Source: Odontesthes bonariensis
Taxonomy: Eukaryota > Chordata > Actinopteri > Atheriniformes > Atherinopsidae
Assembly (NCBI RefSeq): GCF_027942865.1
Contig: NC_134511.1
Span: 27,885,390 to 27,949,389, forward strand
Direction: 5' to 3'
DNA length: 64,000 bases
Shown: in pieces, positions 1 through 11,039 of the stretch
How the letters are laid out: every line of letters starts with the position of its first letter
Numbering within the stretch: the stretch's first letter is position 1
Translations under genes and position numbers: made by a program
The notes under the pieces: generated by a model
Database searches by the model: none
Told to the model about the DNA's origin: nothing
Seen by the model: only the letters and a program-made list of their open reading frames with translations

Positions 1-149
1 CTCTTATAAGAACTATAATGTTTTTATTCACATTTAACATATTTTTTACACTTTCTATGCCATGTTTGTCACAATAACACCCCTTATTTTAACAAGAAAC
101 TTAATTTCCATGCAACAATACAACAACAACCCTCCCCCCTAAAAAAAGA

Positions 150-1165
150 CAGGCATTAATTCTACTGACTCTTCCTAGAGCTGGCCTATCCACTCTAAGT
201 GATTGGGGTAGAAGGGCCTTAAGGCTCTAGCATGGTTGCCGCGTCTGCTCGCGCGAGCGGTGTTGATGACGTCACGAGTTCGTGCCCGCCATAGGACCCT
301 ATATAGTGGCGCAAGTCGTTGCGCGCCAGTAGTTGCAATTTTCTCCGTCACAGAGGTGGCGCTGCTACGTGAAGGTTACCTCTACTCTACAACCAGGAAA
401 GTGGAGAAGAAAACAATGCCGCTGTCAAGAGCAAGAATACTGTAATTAATGATACTGCTGCAGTTTTCGGATCATTAGGTTTGAAGCCCCCGGCATCAAC
501 AGAGTCTCTGCCCTCTTCTTTGCCTTCACGTATCTGTCCCGTAGCTTCTTCCACACATTCTTACAGAACTCTCCCTTTTTCCCCAAAGTTCTGCCAATCT
601 CTGTGCACCAGTTTTGGGAGTTTACGTTGGTCCCTGTGCTGTTTCACTGCAGTTTCGTACAGCTGCCTGTACAAACGCACCTCCTCACTGAGCCTGGTCT
701 CACATCGGTCCATCCGGTTCGTTGTGCTCGGCGCCGCCAAGTTACAAAAATCGACTGGTGCACGACAACGCGCTGCGCCGTCTTTTCAAGGGAAGCGCCA
801 GGCCTGAAACGTCATTTTGACGTCACGGTGCGACACCGCCGTGACAGACGCGGCAACCATGCTACCGCCTTTAGTCAGGGAGGTGACCAAGAACCCGATG
901 GTCACTCTGACAGAGCTACAGCATTGCTCTGTGGAGAGAGAAGAACCTTCCAGAAGGACAACCATTTCTGCAGCACTCCACCAATCAGGCCTGTATGGTA
1001 GAGTGGCCAGATGGAAGGCACTCCTCAGTATAAGGCACACGACAGACAGCCTGGAGTTTGCCAAAGGCACCTAAAGACTCTCAGACCATGAGAAGTAAAA
1101 TGATCTAGTCTGATGAAACAAAGATTGAATTCTTTGGCCTGAATGCCAAGAGGACACCAGATAAT
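150..1165 (+). pseudogene. Tc1-like transposase relic split by a Harbinger-type insertion
   Basis: Sequence at 180-221 resumes at 871, after the inserted element at 222-870. Downstream the frame reads VREVTKNPMVTLTELQ, EPSRRTTISAALHQSGLYG and then IEFFGLNAK, which is fish Tc1 transposase (helix-turn-helix to early catalytic domain). Stops follow, the catalytic core is missing, and the right side breaks at about 1165 where LTR sequence begins. Confidence 0.75.
222..870 (-). mobile_element. Harbinger-type element A carrying only a MADF gene, 649 bp, TSD TTA
   Basis: Ends AGGCTCTAGCATGGTTGCC and AGGCGGTAGCATGGTTGCC form terminal inverted repeats, with TTA duplicated at 219-221 and 871-873. This fits PIF/Harbinger (TWA target). 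On the minus strand, from ATG at 713, a MADF-like protein can be read: [20 protein letters not shown], then after a one-base slip [20 protein letters not shown] and WKKLRDRY. No transposase is present, so it must be mobilised in trans. A related copy lies at 25602-26273 and a fragment at about 11040-11270. Confidence 0.85.
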
Positions 1166-1839
1166 GGTCATCTCCTGGCTCCTCCTCCTCAGCTGCACTC
1201 ATTCTCCAATCACTCTCACTCCCTATTTAGTTTCCAGTCTCCCCTCTCAGTTTGTCAGATCTTTGTTTGTCATCCATGCCATGCTACCAGGTTTTCCCAT
1301 GTTCCACGGCGATTTTTCAAGCTAAGTATTTATTTATCCATGCCATGTTAAGTTCTTTGTTTTATTTTCCAAGTATTTATTCCCAGTTAAGTTTTTTGAT
1401 ATCCGGTTCGGCCGCGCCTTTGGTTTGTACTTTGTTTTTTGATTTTTGTAAATAAATCCAGTTTTTCTTTCTTAAGTCCGCATCCGTGTCCTCCATCCAC
1501 CCCGCTGTGACAGAAAGATCCGGCCAACAATGGACGCGGCGGACTTTAAAACTGCATTATGGCTGTTCCTGCTTTGAGCAGGACAGCACCTCCTGGAGGT
1601 AATTGGATGTGGCCAATGACCTCATTGACTTTTTTTTAGCTAAAAAAATTTTCCAGACCTGGCCTGTGGACCTGTCTTGCATCTTGGGAAAGGCGAGGAC
1701 TATGCAGCGTGCTGCAACGCTCGACATCTTTGGCATGGAGCCGGAACAGGTAGCTGCACTGTACTCATCCCCCTTACCCCTTCAACATCTCAGTCCACAG
1801 CGTCCAGCGACCCAGCCGTCCAAGAGCTGGCCCCAGCCA

Positions 1840-2000
1840 CAGAGGCCTCAGGGCCTGACCCAGAACCTGACCATGAAGCCCCAGGGCCTGACCACGAGCC
1901 CACAGGGCCTGACCAAGAGGCCACAGGGCCTGACCACGAGCCTGACCAAGAGGCCACAGGGCCTGACCACGAACCTGACCAAGAGGCCACAGGGCCTGAC
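1840..2000 (+). repeat. Coding-like minisatellite, unit CCTGACCA(C/A)GA-rich
   Basis: Tandem 18-33 bp units built on CAGGGCCTGACCACGAGCC. The frame starting near 1677 reads repeats of GPDHEPDQEAT. Long frames on both strands here are by-products of the periodic sequence. Confidence 0.75.
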
Positions 2001-2100
2001 AAAGCCGCAGAGCCCGTGGGGCCCCAGCCCATGGTCTCACTCTTTCAAACCCCTCCCTCCCAGCCCCAGACATTGGGGATGTCTGGGATCCATCCCTTAA

Positions 2101-3014
2101 AGCTGCAGTCTGCAGGATTTGTTGTTGTCATACGTAAAGTCCTAATTTTTGGCATTTTAAGAGTTTACATGATCTATCAGAACGCTTTAAGTTGAAAACG
2201 GTGACCTCCGTAGTCGCAAAATGCAAGAAATGCTTATTTTTTAACCGAAAAATAAAAAGTTATTCAACTTCCTGTCCCGCCCCATCAAAACACATGAGAA
2301 CTCGTGCACGTCTACGTGCACGCCAGATGCGCGTACACGACTCCTCATTCATCAACTCACCTGTCATTTGCGATCATTGAAGACACAGTAAGTAGACTAG
2401 CCCGTAATGAAGTTCAATAGTCTAGATCAGGGGTTCTCAACCTTTTGCAAGCGGGGCCCCCCCTAAGATGGTTCATTGCAGTTGGGGCCCCCCCTCCTCC
2501 CGACACCACCCCTCCCCTACGACACGTTACGTTATGTCGCAGGCTCAAAATACTACCCCCTGGTAAATTTGAAATGAAACTAGTCAAACAATAGTCCAAC
2601 TTCTTGCATTTTCGAGGAGGGAATTTTCGTGATTTTTTTTTTTTTCCCCTCATCCTGTAGTCTACTCGCGCTCCCCCGGGAGAGTGTCCGCGCCCCCCCA
2701 GGGGGGCGGGCCCCACCGGTTGAGATCCACTGGTCTAGATAAATAAGCGTGGGGACGAGCCTACCTTGTATCGCGCGTGCACAATCGGTGATTGACAGGC
2801 AGCAGAGCCCAGCTCGTAACCTGATTCGTTACCTTTTACCGGTCCGGTCTGCAATTTTGTAAACAAACCTGCTAGCTTTGGAGGGACCTAGCGGGACATA
2901 TAGGGGACCTAGAGAACTCTTTTTTTTTTTGTATTGGGGTATTTAATGTACTACTTTCAGAATCCCCGGACAGTTCCAGGCATTATGCTTGAAAAAGAGT
3001 TGCAGACTGCAGCT
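2101..3014. mobile_element. MITE with TTAA target-site duplication
   Basis: Ends AGCTGCAGTCTGCAG and its inverse near 3000-3014, flanked by TTAA at 2097-2100 and 3015-3018. TTAA duplication points to piggyBac- or Kolobok-type mobilisation. It contains no transposase and is split by a hAT MITE at 2428-2732. Confidence 0.75.
2428..2732. mobile_element. hAT-type MITE, 305 bp, TSD GTCTAGAT
   Basis: Ends CAGGGGTTCTCAACC and GGTTGAGATCCACTG are inverted repeats typical of hAT (Charlie-like) elements. The 8-bp GTCTAGAT is duplicated at 2420-2427 and 2733-2740. Confidence 0.88.
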
Positions 3015-3833
3015 TTAAAGGGGGGGCTCCCTCCCCGCCGGATGTCCGGCCGCTTGCTGGACGGTCTCCGGCACCGCCTCCTCCTGCCACGTCGATGGAT
3101 GTCTGGGTGCCAACCAGACCACCATCTCCTCCTGCCACGTCGATGGCTGTCTGGGCGTCCGCCAGACCACTGCCTGTTCCTGCCACGCCGTCAGAGGTCT
3201 GGGCGTCCGCCAGACCACCGCCTCCTGCTGCCCGAAGCCGGTACCACAGCCGCATGCCTGTTTCTGGTCCCCCGCCTGACCGGCTTCGAGCCCCTCCCTC
3301 CCACCCTCAGACTTTTTAGGGTTGTCTGGGATCCACCCCTTGAGGGGGGGGGGGCTCTGTCACGCCCATGGACTCTCGTTTTTAGTTTTATGTTACGTTT
3401 TTGTGTTCATGTCTTGGTTTTTGGTTCTTATGTTTAGTTTAGTCATGTCTTAGTTTCCCTGCACTCTGTTTATTAGTTCACTCACTTCACCTGTGTTTTT
3501 TCCCTCAGCTGCACTCACTCTCCAATCACTCTCACTCCCTATTTAGTTTCCAGTCTCCCCTCTCAGTTTTTCGGATCTTTGTTTGTCATCCATGCCATGC
3601 TACCAGGTTTTCCCATGTTCCACGTCGATTTTTCAAGCTAAGTATTTATTTATTTATCCATGCCATGTTAAGTTCTTTGTTTTGTTTCCCAAGTATTTAT
3701 TCCCAGCTAAGTTTTTTTATATCCGGTTCGGCCGCGCCTTTGGTTTGTACTTTGTTTTTGTGATTTTTGTAAATAAATCCAGTTTTTCTTTCTTAAGTCC
3801 GCATCCGTGTCCTCCATCCACCCCACTCTGACA

Positions 3834-3970
3834 TTTATGACCTGTAGTCGCTAAATGTCCGTTTTGAATTCTTGACCATTTCTTTCTTGAGATTCATGCA
3901 AATAACCACTCAGTCAGACGGAATGAACGAGTCTACTCGTGTTAAAGTTTGAACGACGGTAGAAAACAGT
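3834..3970. other. Short non-coding gap
   Basis: Between the right LTR and the next MITE; nothing recognisable. Confidence 0.5.
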
Positions 3971-4734
3971 GGCCATTTCTCAATACCAAGAATGCAAAGA
4001 ACAGACTTGTGTTCTTGAGGAGAATGTTCTTGCTAGTCAACCTCGGAAGAATGTACTCGGGAGATCACAAGTACACATGCTCCGTTTTCAGTTTTGAGAC
4101 GATGCGTTCTTCGTGCCCGAGGCAGCCTGCTCTGATTAAACAGCTGGGCTTTTTCATCCAAGTGCTCTCTCTCGCTCTAATGTGTGTGTGTGTGTGTGTG
4201 TGCGTGTGTGTGTGTGTAAACATACATAAATAAAATACATACATAAATGAACATACATAAAATAAATTTATTTACTTAGATAAATGAATATACACGTGTT
4301 TAAATAAAATGTTTAAATAAAGTGTTTAAAGTTTGAGGCGCAGAATTCTTCCGAACAAAATTGTAAATAGCTGGTATTAAGACAAATTAACAATAAAATC
4401 GGGATCTAAAGGGCTACTTTCTCGTCTCAAAATGTTTTAAACGTGGATAAAGTGATATATTTAAAGAGTGTAGAGCTAAAATGAAATCAGCTTCAGCCTG
4501 TTGATTTCGGCTCGGGTAGGAGCGCAGTGCATTGTGGGATATTTGCGCGGACAAGTTAGCACAAGTTAGCTACCGATGCATCCTCGGTAAAATGGGCGTG
4601 TCGAGAACACATCCGGGAACTTTCACCGTTCTCGGCGAAATGCAAACTTGTGTATTGGGACAGTACTTGGGCTGCGACTGATGACGTTTCACAAGAACAC
4701 AAGTACGGACAAGAACATATATTGAGAAACGGCC
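3971..4734. mobile_element. MITE, 764 bp, TSD AGT, shares core with 9217-9876
   Basis: Ends GGCCATTTCTCAATA and TATTGAGAAACGGCC, with AGT repeated at 3968-3970 and 4735-4737. Contains a (TG)n run at 4181-4217. The stretch around 4340-4560 is an inverted, diverged match to 9300-9500 (shared pieces include the CCCACAATGC and CCCGAGCCGAAATCA motifs). The 3-bp duplication suggests a PIF/Harbinger-like family. Confidence 0.7.
4181..4217. repeat. (TG)n microsatellite
   Basis: Alternating TG with one C interruption. Confidence 0.9.
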
Positions 4735-5073
4735 AGTGTGTTCGCCCCGTCTTTACTGAAGCTCTCAAACATAACAAACACACAGATGCGCGAGCTCCAA
4801 AACGTCATTGCTCAGCGTCAGTTCCTATTGGATATACATTCTAAGCATTAAACTGAATGCAGATTATACTAAGTGCAAATTATATAGTAATGCAGATATA
4901 ATGCCAACATAAATATGCTGTAATATACAAATACTAAATATATCCAAAGAATAATAACTAAATATGAACAGAAATTATTGAATAGAAAATGGCACCAACA
5001 TTTCTGGCCCCTAATTGCTCATCATGGGGATGACAATTACACTAAACTAAATAAAGAGTCCTTTTCTATACTC

Positions 5074-5368
5074 AAATCCCCATTACTTAAATGCAGGGCT
5101 GTAAATTAACTGAACAGATGTCTTTCATTGTCCATGAGATTCTTCCATCTCCAGCAAGAGACACAGCTTGTCGATGGGTCTCACAAGTGTGTTGGTCTTC
5201 GTTTTCATGATGACCCGACGAACAAACCCTTGGGCATCGGGGAAATCCCCATTACTTAAATGCAGGGCTGTAAATTAACTGAACAGATGTCTTTCATTGT
5301 CCATGAGATTCTTCCATCTCCAGCAAGAGACACAGCTTGTCGATGGGTCTCACAAGTGTGTTGGTCTT
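5074..5368. repeat. 126-bp direct repeat with 43-bp spacer
   Basis: 5074-5199 recurs almost identically at 5243-5368. The unit begins AAATCCCCATTACTTAAATG and ends GTGTTGGTCTT. The spacer at 5200-5242 is unrelated. No gene recognised. Confidence 0.9.
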
Positions 5369-5826
5369 TGTGTGCACAATACATGCATGAACAGCGGCTT
5401 GTTTTGGTGGGAGCATCTCCATTTATGTCATCAGCCATTTTGTATCCTTCCTCAATAGAAACATAAGTGGCAAAACTATTTATTTTCAACTGTGGACATA
5501 CTTGGTCTTGTTATTCCTTTAACATGTAGCGTGTCCTGTATGACACCAAAAACTGGATCCTGATCCGCTGCTCATGGAAGTTAACAATGTCTGAGAAACG
5601 CTCTTTGACCAGGGGTCCATTTCACAAAGCAGGTTCAACAAACTCTGAGTCTATTGCTGAACTCTGAGTTGATCTACTCTGAGATAGAAAACTCTTGAGT
5701 TTTCAGTTCCAGAAACGCTGATTTGAGTTAGTTTAGTCAACTCTGAGTAGTTTCACCTTGAGTTTAGCGCGTGCACTACAACTTTAAAAAGCCAGCATCA
5801 ATAGAGCCCCGATTTGACGAGTCCCC

Positions 5827-6466
5827 ATGGCAACGGGGAAGAGGAGGGCTGCGTTTTTCACCAACCTCGAATTGGAAATCTTAATGCGCTCATACGGCGA
5901 GTTTCAACACGTTTTTAAAAAGAAGTGCAACACTGCTGCAGCTGCAAAAGCGTAAGTTTAAATGTAGTCCTTTGCAATCACAATAATATAACAGGGAAAA
6001 ACTGCTTGAATGGTAGCCCATTCATTTATTTAGGTGCATTCCCGCGGGGAAGAAGCACACTTGGCAGCAGTTTAAGATGAAATATAAAAACATTGTTCAA
6101 ACAGGTGAGACCTCGGCATGGAGGTACCTCTTTGTGATTATGTTTTACACTGTAAAGTAAATATTAAGTGGCTATTTGACTGTGCAGTTGTTTTATCCCC
6201 AACATAATGCTTTTCACACACATAAATGTCTTCTCATCTATATCATGTAATTAAGCTTAATAATTAAGCATATTTAAACTAACACAGACTTTTTCTCAGC
6301 CAACAGAAAGAAGGCAGATGTCCATAAAACGGGTGGTGGCCCAGCACCACCACCTCTAACGGAGGCAGAGGAGCTGGCCCTAAGCCAGAATATTGGAAGG
6401 CCGGTGGCTGAGGGAATCCCTGGAGGGAGTCCATCCCCAAGACACAAGTGCCTTTATAGAATATAA
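5827..6466 (+). CDS. Harbinger MYB/SANT-like DNA-binding protein, 3 exons, 120 aa, intact
   Basis: Exons 5827-5951, 6034-6104 and 6300-6466 total 363 nt with phases 2 and 1 matching and one closing stop. It starts MATGKRRAAFFTNLELEILM, a trihelix/SANT-like domain as in NAIF1/MSANTD proteins. Exon 2 adds KKHTWQQFKMKYKNIVQT. Exon 3 carries ANRKKADVHKTGGGPAPPP, LTEAEELALS and GRPVAEGIPGGSP, the conserved tail of this family. In Harbinger systems the Myb-like protein escorts the transposase into the nucleus and helps bind DNA. No frame break was seen, which is notable beside a deleted transposase. Confidence 0.8.
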
Positions 6467-6539
6467 TAGGACTATATATATCTTTATTAAGCCTATTCAT
6501 ACAAATATGTATTTGTCTTTTTTTAGCATTTTTTTATTT

Positions 6540-6692
6540 TGTCCCAACAAAATTCTGATGGTGCCGCTCAAAAAGATAATTGTCTGGAAATGCTAAAACA
6601 TCGATAACCATCTCCCCACGAATATTTAATTCTCTGCGCAATAATGTTGCACCTTCATCCACGGGATCGTTGTCAAAAGGACATGCCATTTT
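6540..6692 (-). pseudogene. Harbinger transposase N-terminal stub
   Basis: From ATG at about 6692 the minus strand reads MACPFDNDPVDEGATLLRRE and then VIDVLAFPDNYLFER, the typical start of fish Harbinger transposase, before the similarity is lost and a stop follows. No DDE domain remains. Confidence 0.65.
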
Positions 6693-7058
6693 CGTGAAAA
6701 AAGTCGCCTCCTACTGTGCCTAATGGATCTAGAAGTAGAAAACTCGCTCTGCTGACTGAATGAATAAGGAAATCAAATGGCGTGTGTGGCTGAGAGAGGG
6801 CGGAGAAAGAGAGAAACTCAAGGTTCATTGAGTAAAACCTGGTCCCGGCCAGGTTAGGTTCATAGAGTCTGTTACTACGGTGACTGACCGAGAGCTTAAG
6901 TTACCTCTCTTTTTGAAACAGGCTAGAGTTACCCCTCTTTCTCTGGTTTGAGTTACCTCCCTTTGTGAAACTGAAAACTCAGAGTTTCCCTCATTTCAGG
7001 GTTCATAAACTCCATAAACTTCATAAGTTTTCACTAAACCTGCTTTGTGAAACGTACC

Positions 7059-9216
7059 TCAGGTCTCTCAATAATCTCACTTCACTACTTTTCTCTGAGT
7101 TTAAAGGGAAACTTTTGACTCAGAATTTTCAGGTTAGCTGGCATTCTCAATGTTATGTTTCTTCACTTACATTAACAGCAATAAATGATGACTTGAATCC
7201 CAAGATACAGTGAACAACTTCTTTACTGTTCAAGTGCAAATTCAATCATACATATCAAGCCGCCAAAGGTACAAATAACCTGTAACTACATTTATCGCAT
7301 TTACAAAAGTAGTGCCGTTTTTCCTATTGAAAGTATAGCTGTACTTTCTAAACATATTGTATTATATTGAACTGTATTTTCCATACATAACACTCAGTTC
7401 TTCTAAACATCGCCATTCCTCCATAGCAATGCAGCACTCAAAAAGGAAAAGTCCTTAGTATCCTCAGTCTTGACACTGAGCCAGCCAGTGACCTTTTCCA
7501 TGTAGGTTGCTGTTATATTAAATTAAATTTCCGAAGTGATCCTTGAGCAGCTGTTCGGCTACTGCATATCTATTTTCAGCACTCATGTTAAGACAGCTGC
7601 GTACCATGTCCCTTGGTTGTCCCCTTGTGTACTGCTCAAGTTAGTACAGACAATCAGGTAGTGGATCATAAGTGGCGATTTCCCAGTGTGGCAGTAACTG
7701 GGATGCTTGTATTTGAACAAAAAGAGCTGTTATATCATTCTGTTGTTTCAACACACTGTAGACGTCTCCTGCTAGTTGATTTTGACCTGGTAGAGGTGAA
7801 ATGTTTTTGATTGACAGCTGGGTTTTTAGGCAACATAAAATAAGAAGATAGAGAGCTTGGGAAAACTGATTTTCACAGGGTTTTTTTCTGCAAACTTCAT
7901 ACATGTAGGCATGATACCAGAAACATGATTCGGTGTATTTTAATATTCATAGTAGGCTTAACAGTAATAGAATATTCTGGTATGTGATATATTATGTATG
8001 ATAGTTAGATAGCTATGATGATAGCTATTTTGCAAAAGACACACGATATATAATATAATACACACACATATATAAAAACACTAATATATGACAGAGAAGC
8101 AGAAGCAGATTGTGTACTACTCAGCTATTTTAATAAGTTAAAAAAATGAAGAAATAATACATTATACATCCATATATAAGATAAAACACAATAGACAGAA
8201 GTTATATATCAGAAAAAAATAAAAATCTATATCTACATATATCTCGGAAAAAATTAAAATCTATATCTATATCAAGATTGATTCAGATTGGCTATATTGG
8301 CATGAATAGTATCAACCATTGTTGCCAAAAGCAACAATGGTTGATACCATTGTAAATACAATACAATTTTAATACAATTACATTGAATTATTTACATTAA
8401 TTTTTATTTAATTACTCTCTCTCTCTCTGAGAGATCTCTCTCAGAAATAAATGAAAATCTATGTATATTAGAAAAAATGAAGACAGACAGATAGATGATA
8501 TAGAAATCCAAAAAAAAGGTACATTTTCAAGTTAAACACAAGAATAAGACACCACCCCGCCCTAAATCATATTTACACAAAGTTTCTCATGAAAGTTTAA
8601 ATGAGCTAAAAGCCCTGAAAGAGGATTGTTTTGCAGAGCTTTTTTCTCGTGCTCCCTTTCTGCCGGTCAAGAGAGGTGAGTTTGGTGTGGTGTGGCCTTA
8701 TGATTCGCTGAAGTGAATCCTTCCCTCCTCAAAGCAACTTCCCACTTCTTCCTCATATCTTTGTCTTTGGGAAACCTTCAAAATAAAAAAGGGATATTCG
8801 AGAAAGTCAACACAAATTTTTTTTAAAAAGGAGGTCAAGCTTTTTTCTTCCTTCTTCTTCCTATTTTCTTCTTTCAAATTTCTTTAGCGGGATAGGGTCA
8901 ACAAAACTCCCATTTTGACGCATATCTGTTGATAATGTCGTGCTTTACCTTCCGGCAGAATGGAAGTGCGTGGGAGTATTGAAGCACACGACACGGGACC
9001 TTCTTTTGCAGACTTTACTTGTATCCGTTAACAGGTGAGTTACATCACAGCTGCAGTTGGTCTGTATAAACACTGCGTTGTTTTGGCCTCTAGCTCTGGC
9101 ACATGAAGTGTTCAGCAGTGTCCATGCAGTGAGCCACAAGTACCGTACAACAACATAAAACTGAACCCAAGTCTTGCGATTGCAGGCGTTATTTAGGTAG
9201 TCACGCCACATTCACT
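7059..9216. other. AT-rich intergenic DNA
   Basis: No exon or transposon recognised apart from the hairpin at 8309-8347 and a CT/GA run at 8414-8446. Short ATATAT and TCTATATCTA motifs are common. Confidence 0.5.
8309..8347. repeat. Perfect 17-bp hairpin
   Basis: GTATCAACCATTGTTGC, 5-nt loop CAAAA, then the exact reverse complement. Could be a remnant of palindromic MITE ends; too short for a typical pre-miRNA. Confidence 0.85.
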
Positions 9217-9876
9217 GGCTGTGTTCCAAACCGCATACTACATACCACATACTTCCATACTTCCATACTGCATACTCATCGATCAGACAGTATGCAGAGC
9301 GTTTACCCACAATGCATTTCGCTCCTGCCCGAGCCGAAATCAGACGGCCTGAAGCTGATTTCGCTTAAGCTCTAAACTCTGTAAACTTTAGCAACATTTG
9401 AAACATTTTCAGGCGAGAAAGTAGTCGTTTAGATCCCCAACGTGTTGAAAATCTGACAAAATACCGGCTATTTACAATTTTGTTCTGACAAATTCGGCAC
9501 TAGGCTAAAGTTAGCCGTAGTGAGCAACGCACTTCCGGTTATTTTCACAAAAATAAAATACCTGTTGCCTTTTATCATAGAGAAAGCCATTACGATACAA
9601 TTAGTGCTTTTCTTTTGAAAACAGGAAGTGAACCTACCCTCGTTGTAGTTAGCTTGAAACTGCCGTTTTGACAGGAAATGACGATCGGTGACGTCATGTT
9701 ATGTTGCATCTTGGGTCGTTTGAGTATGAGTAGTAACCTCATGATGCATACTCAACATTTCAGCGAATCTGGTATGCATCCGGGAACTTCTCACATACTC
9801 AAACTCGCATACTAACTCAAAAAGTTAGTAGGAGTAGTAGGAGTAGTAGGAGAAGTATGCGGTTTCGAACACAGTC
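9217..9876. mobile_element. MITE, 660 bp, TSD ACT
   Basis: Ends GGCTGTGTTCCAAACCGCAT and ATGCGGTTTCGAACACAGTC, with ACT at 9214-9216 and 9877-9879. The internal core is shared in reverse with the MITE at 3971-4734. GAGTAGTAG repeats lie just inside the right end. Confidence 0.72.
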
Positions 9877-10103
9877 ACTGACTTAACACTTGGCACGGAA
9901 AACCCACAAAGAACACAAGATAATGCCCATAGGTCCATAACTGCCTTACAATAACAAACTAAAGCTGCTGAAATTGGCGGCTTGTTTGCAAACTGATCTA
10001 CAGTCAGATGTTCTGTTGTCTGTATTTTTAAGTAAGTGGGGTGGGTATGAGACATGAGAGGTATCTTACTTTTGTTAAGATGAAAGAATTACATGTCAAT
10101 AAT

Positions 10104-10914
10104 TAGGGATGGGAATCGAGAACCGGTTCTTGTTGAGAACCGGTTCCCAGTGTTTCAATTCCTTGGAATCGTTTGGCAATTTTGCAAACGATTCCCTTAT
10201 CGATTCCAGTGGGCGCGAATGACGTCACCACGCAACGTTGCGTGGCGAGTCCAGTGCAGCCAGCAGTCAACAGTAAACATGGCGCCCAAGCGGTATAAAC
10301 GCTCAAAAGTTTGATTACACATACCTAAAAAAGACTACAACAGGGCAACTTGCAAAGTGAATATTTCACCAAAGGAAGGAAATACTACCAACATGCAATA
10401 ACTATGAATGAATGATTAACGTCGGTGAATCTGAACCCAGCAACGTTAGCAACGTTAGCATGTCCTCAGCTAACACTGCAGGTCACTAACTAACTAACAA
10501 ACACTGTCTATCATGTACCATTTGCCTCATTGTAAAACCTGCTATTAGTAACGGTTAAGGTTAAATGAATGCCTTCTCATGCATTACATTTAGATGAAAT
10601 CATGAGAGACAGAGCCTGACTGGCTGGTGGTACTACCCCCAGTTCACGTCTACCTCCAGCTTCTCCTTTCAACAGAGCAGGGAAGAGTTAAATTACCCAG
10701 GCCATGATAGACAAATGTGGACCTCAACGTTGTTGGGTTTGTAAGGTCATGACTTGTGTTACTTCTAAACTAAGCAAAGTTGATGCTAATCGACCGGTTT
10801 GTTGTCCTTTTTCTCCAAATGAGAATCGATAAGGGAACCGATAAAGAACCGAATTGTTAAGCAGAATCGAAAATGGGATTGGAATCGTAAAAATCTTATC
10901 AATTCCCATCACTA
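10104..10914 (+). mobile_element. hAT non-autonomous element, 811 bp, TSD TCAATAAT, BED finger relic
   Basis: Ends TAGGGATGGGAATCGAG and ATTCCCATCACTA, with TCAATAAT duplicated at 10096-10103 and 10915-10922. Inside, from 10279, MAPKRYKRSKV and a following GNTTN stretch resemble the start of a hAT transposase BED zinc finger, broken by stops. Confidence 0.85.
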
Positions 10915-11039
10915 TCAATAATACAGCCTGTGTCACCTGTGTAAAATTTGCTAGTCAATGTAATACTAGCAATATTTACATTATTTCTACAAGAGCATTC
11001 TTGTGTCAGTTGTAATCCAAGCCTGTGTTATGGAATATA

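Larger units (their letters stand above)
1175..3833 (+). mobile_element. Degenerate LTR retrotransposon with internal nested MITEs
   Basis: The right LTR spans 3358-3833 (TGTCACGCCC to CACTCTGACA), preceded by a purine run at 3341-3354 acting as polypurine tract. A partial left LTR (about 1178-1512) matches it from CAGCTGCACTCA onward and ends in the same TGACA. The internal part is short, has no pol, and contains proline-rich tandem-repeat sequence. A 914-bp TTAA-type MITE sits inside. The left LTR start is lost at the Tc1 boundary. The clade is probably Gypsy-like, from memory of similar fish repeats. Confidence 0.7.
5614..7058. mobile_element. PIF/Harbinger element with MYB/SANT gene and transposase stub
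   Basis: Ends GGTCCATTTCACAAAGCAGG and CCTGCTTTGTGAAACGTACC are inverted repeats, followed inward by GAACTCTGAGTT-rich subterminal motifs. Inside are a complete MYB/SANT-like gene on the plus strand and, convergent to it, a transposase N-terminal stub on the minus strand. The transposase catalytic part is gone, so the copy is non-autonomous. Confidence 0.85.

Noticed and set aside
1840-2000. CRISPR-like spacing of repeats
   Set aside because: Units are contiguous and variable with no spacers, and the genome is a vertebrate's.
1774-2073. Long open frames on both strands over the proline-rich repeat
   Set aside because: They follow from the period of the minisatellite and have no start context or homology of their own; the plus frame is only a relic of the LTR element.
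3149-3235. Separate gene in the repeated CCAGACCACC stretch
   Set aside because: Three imperfect repeats of LTR-element proline-rich sequence; no independent evidence.
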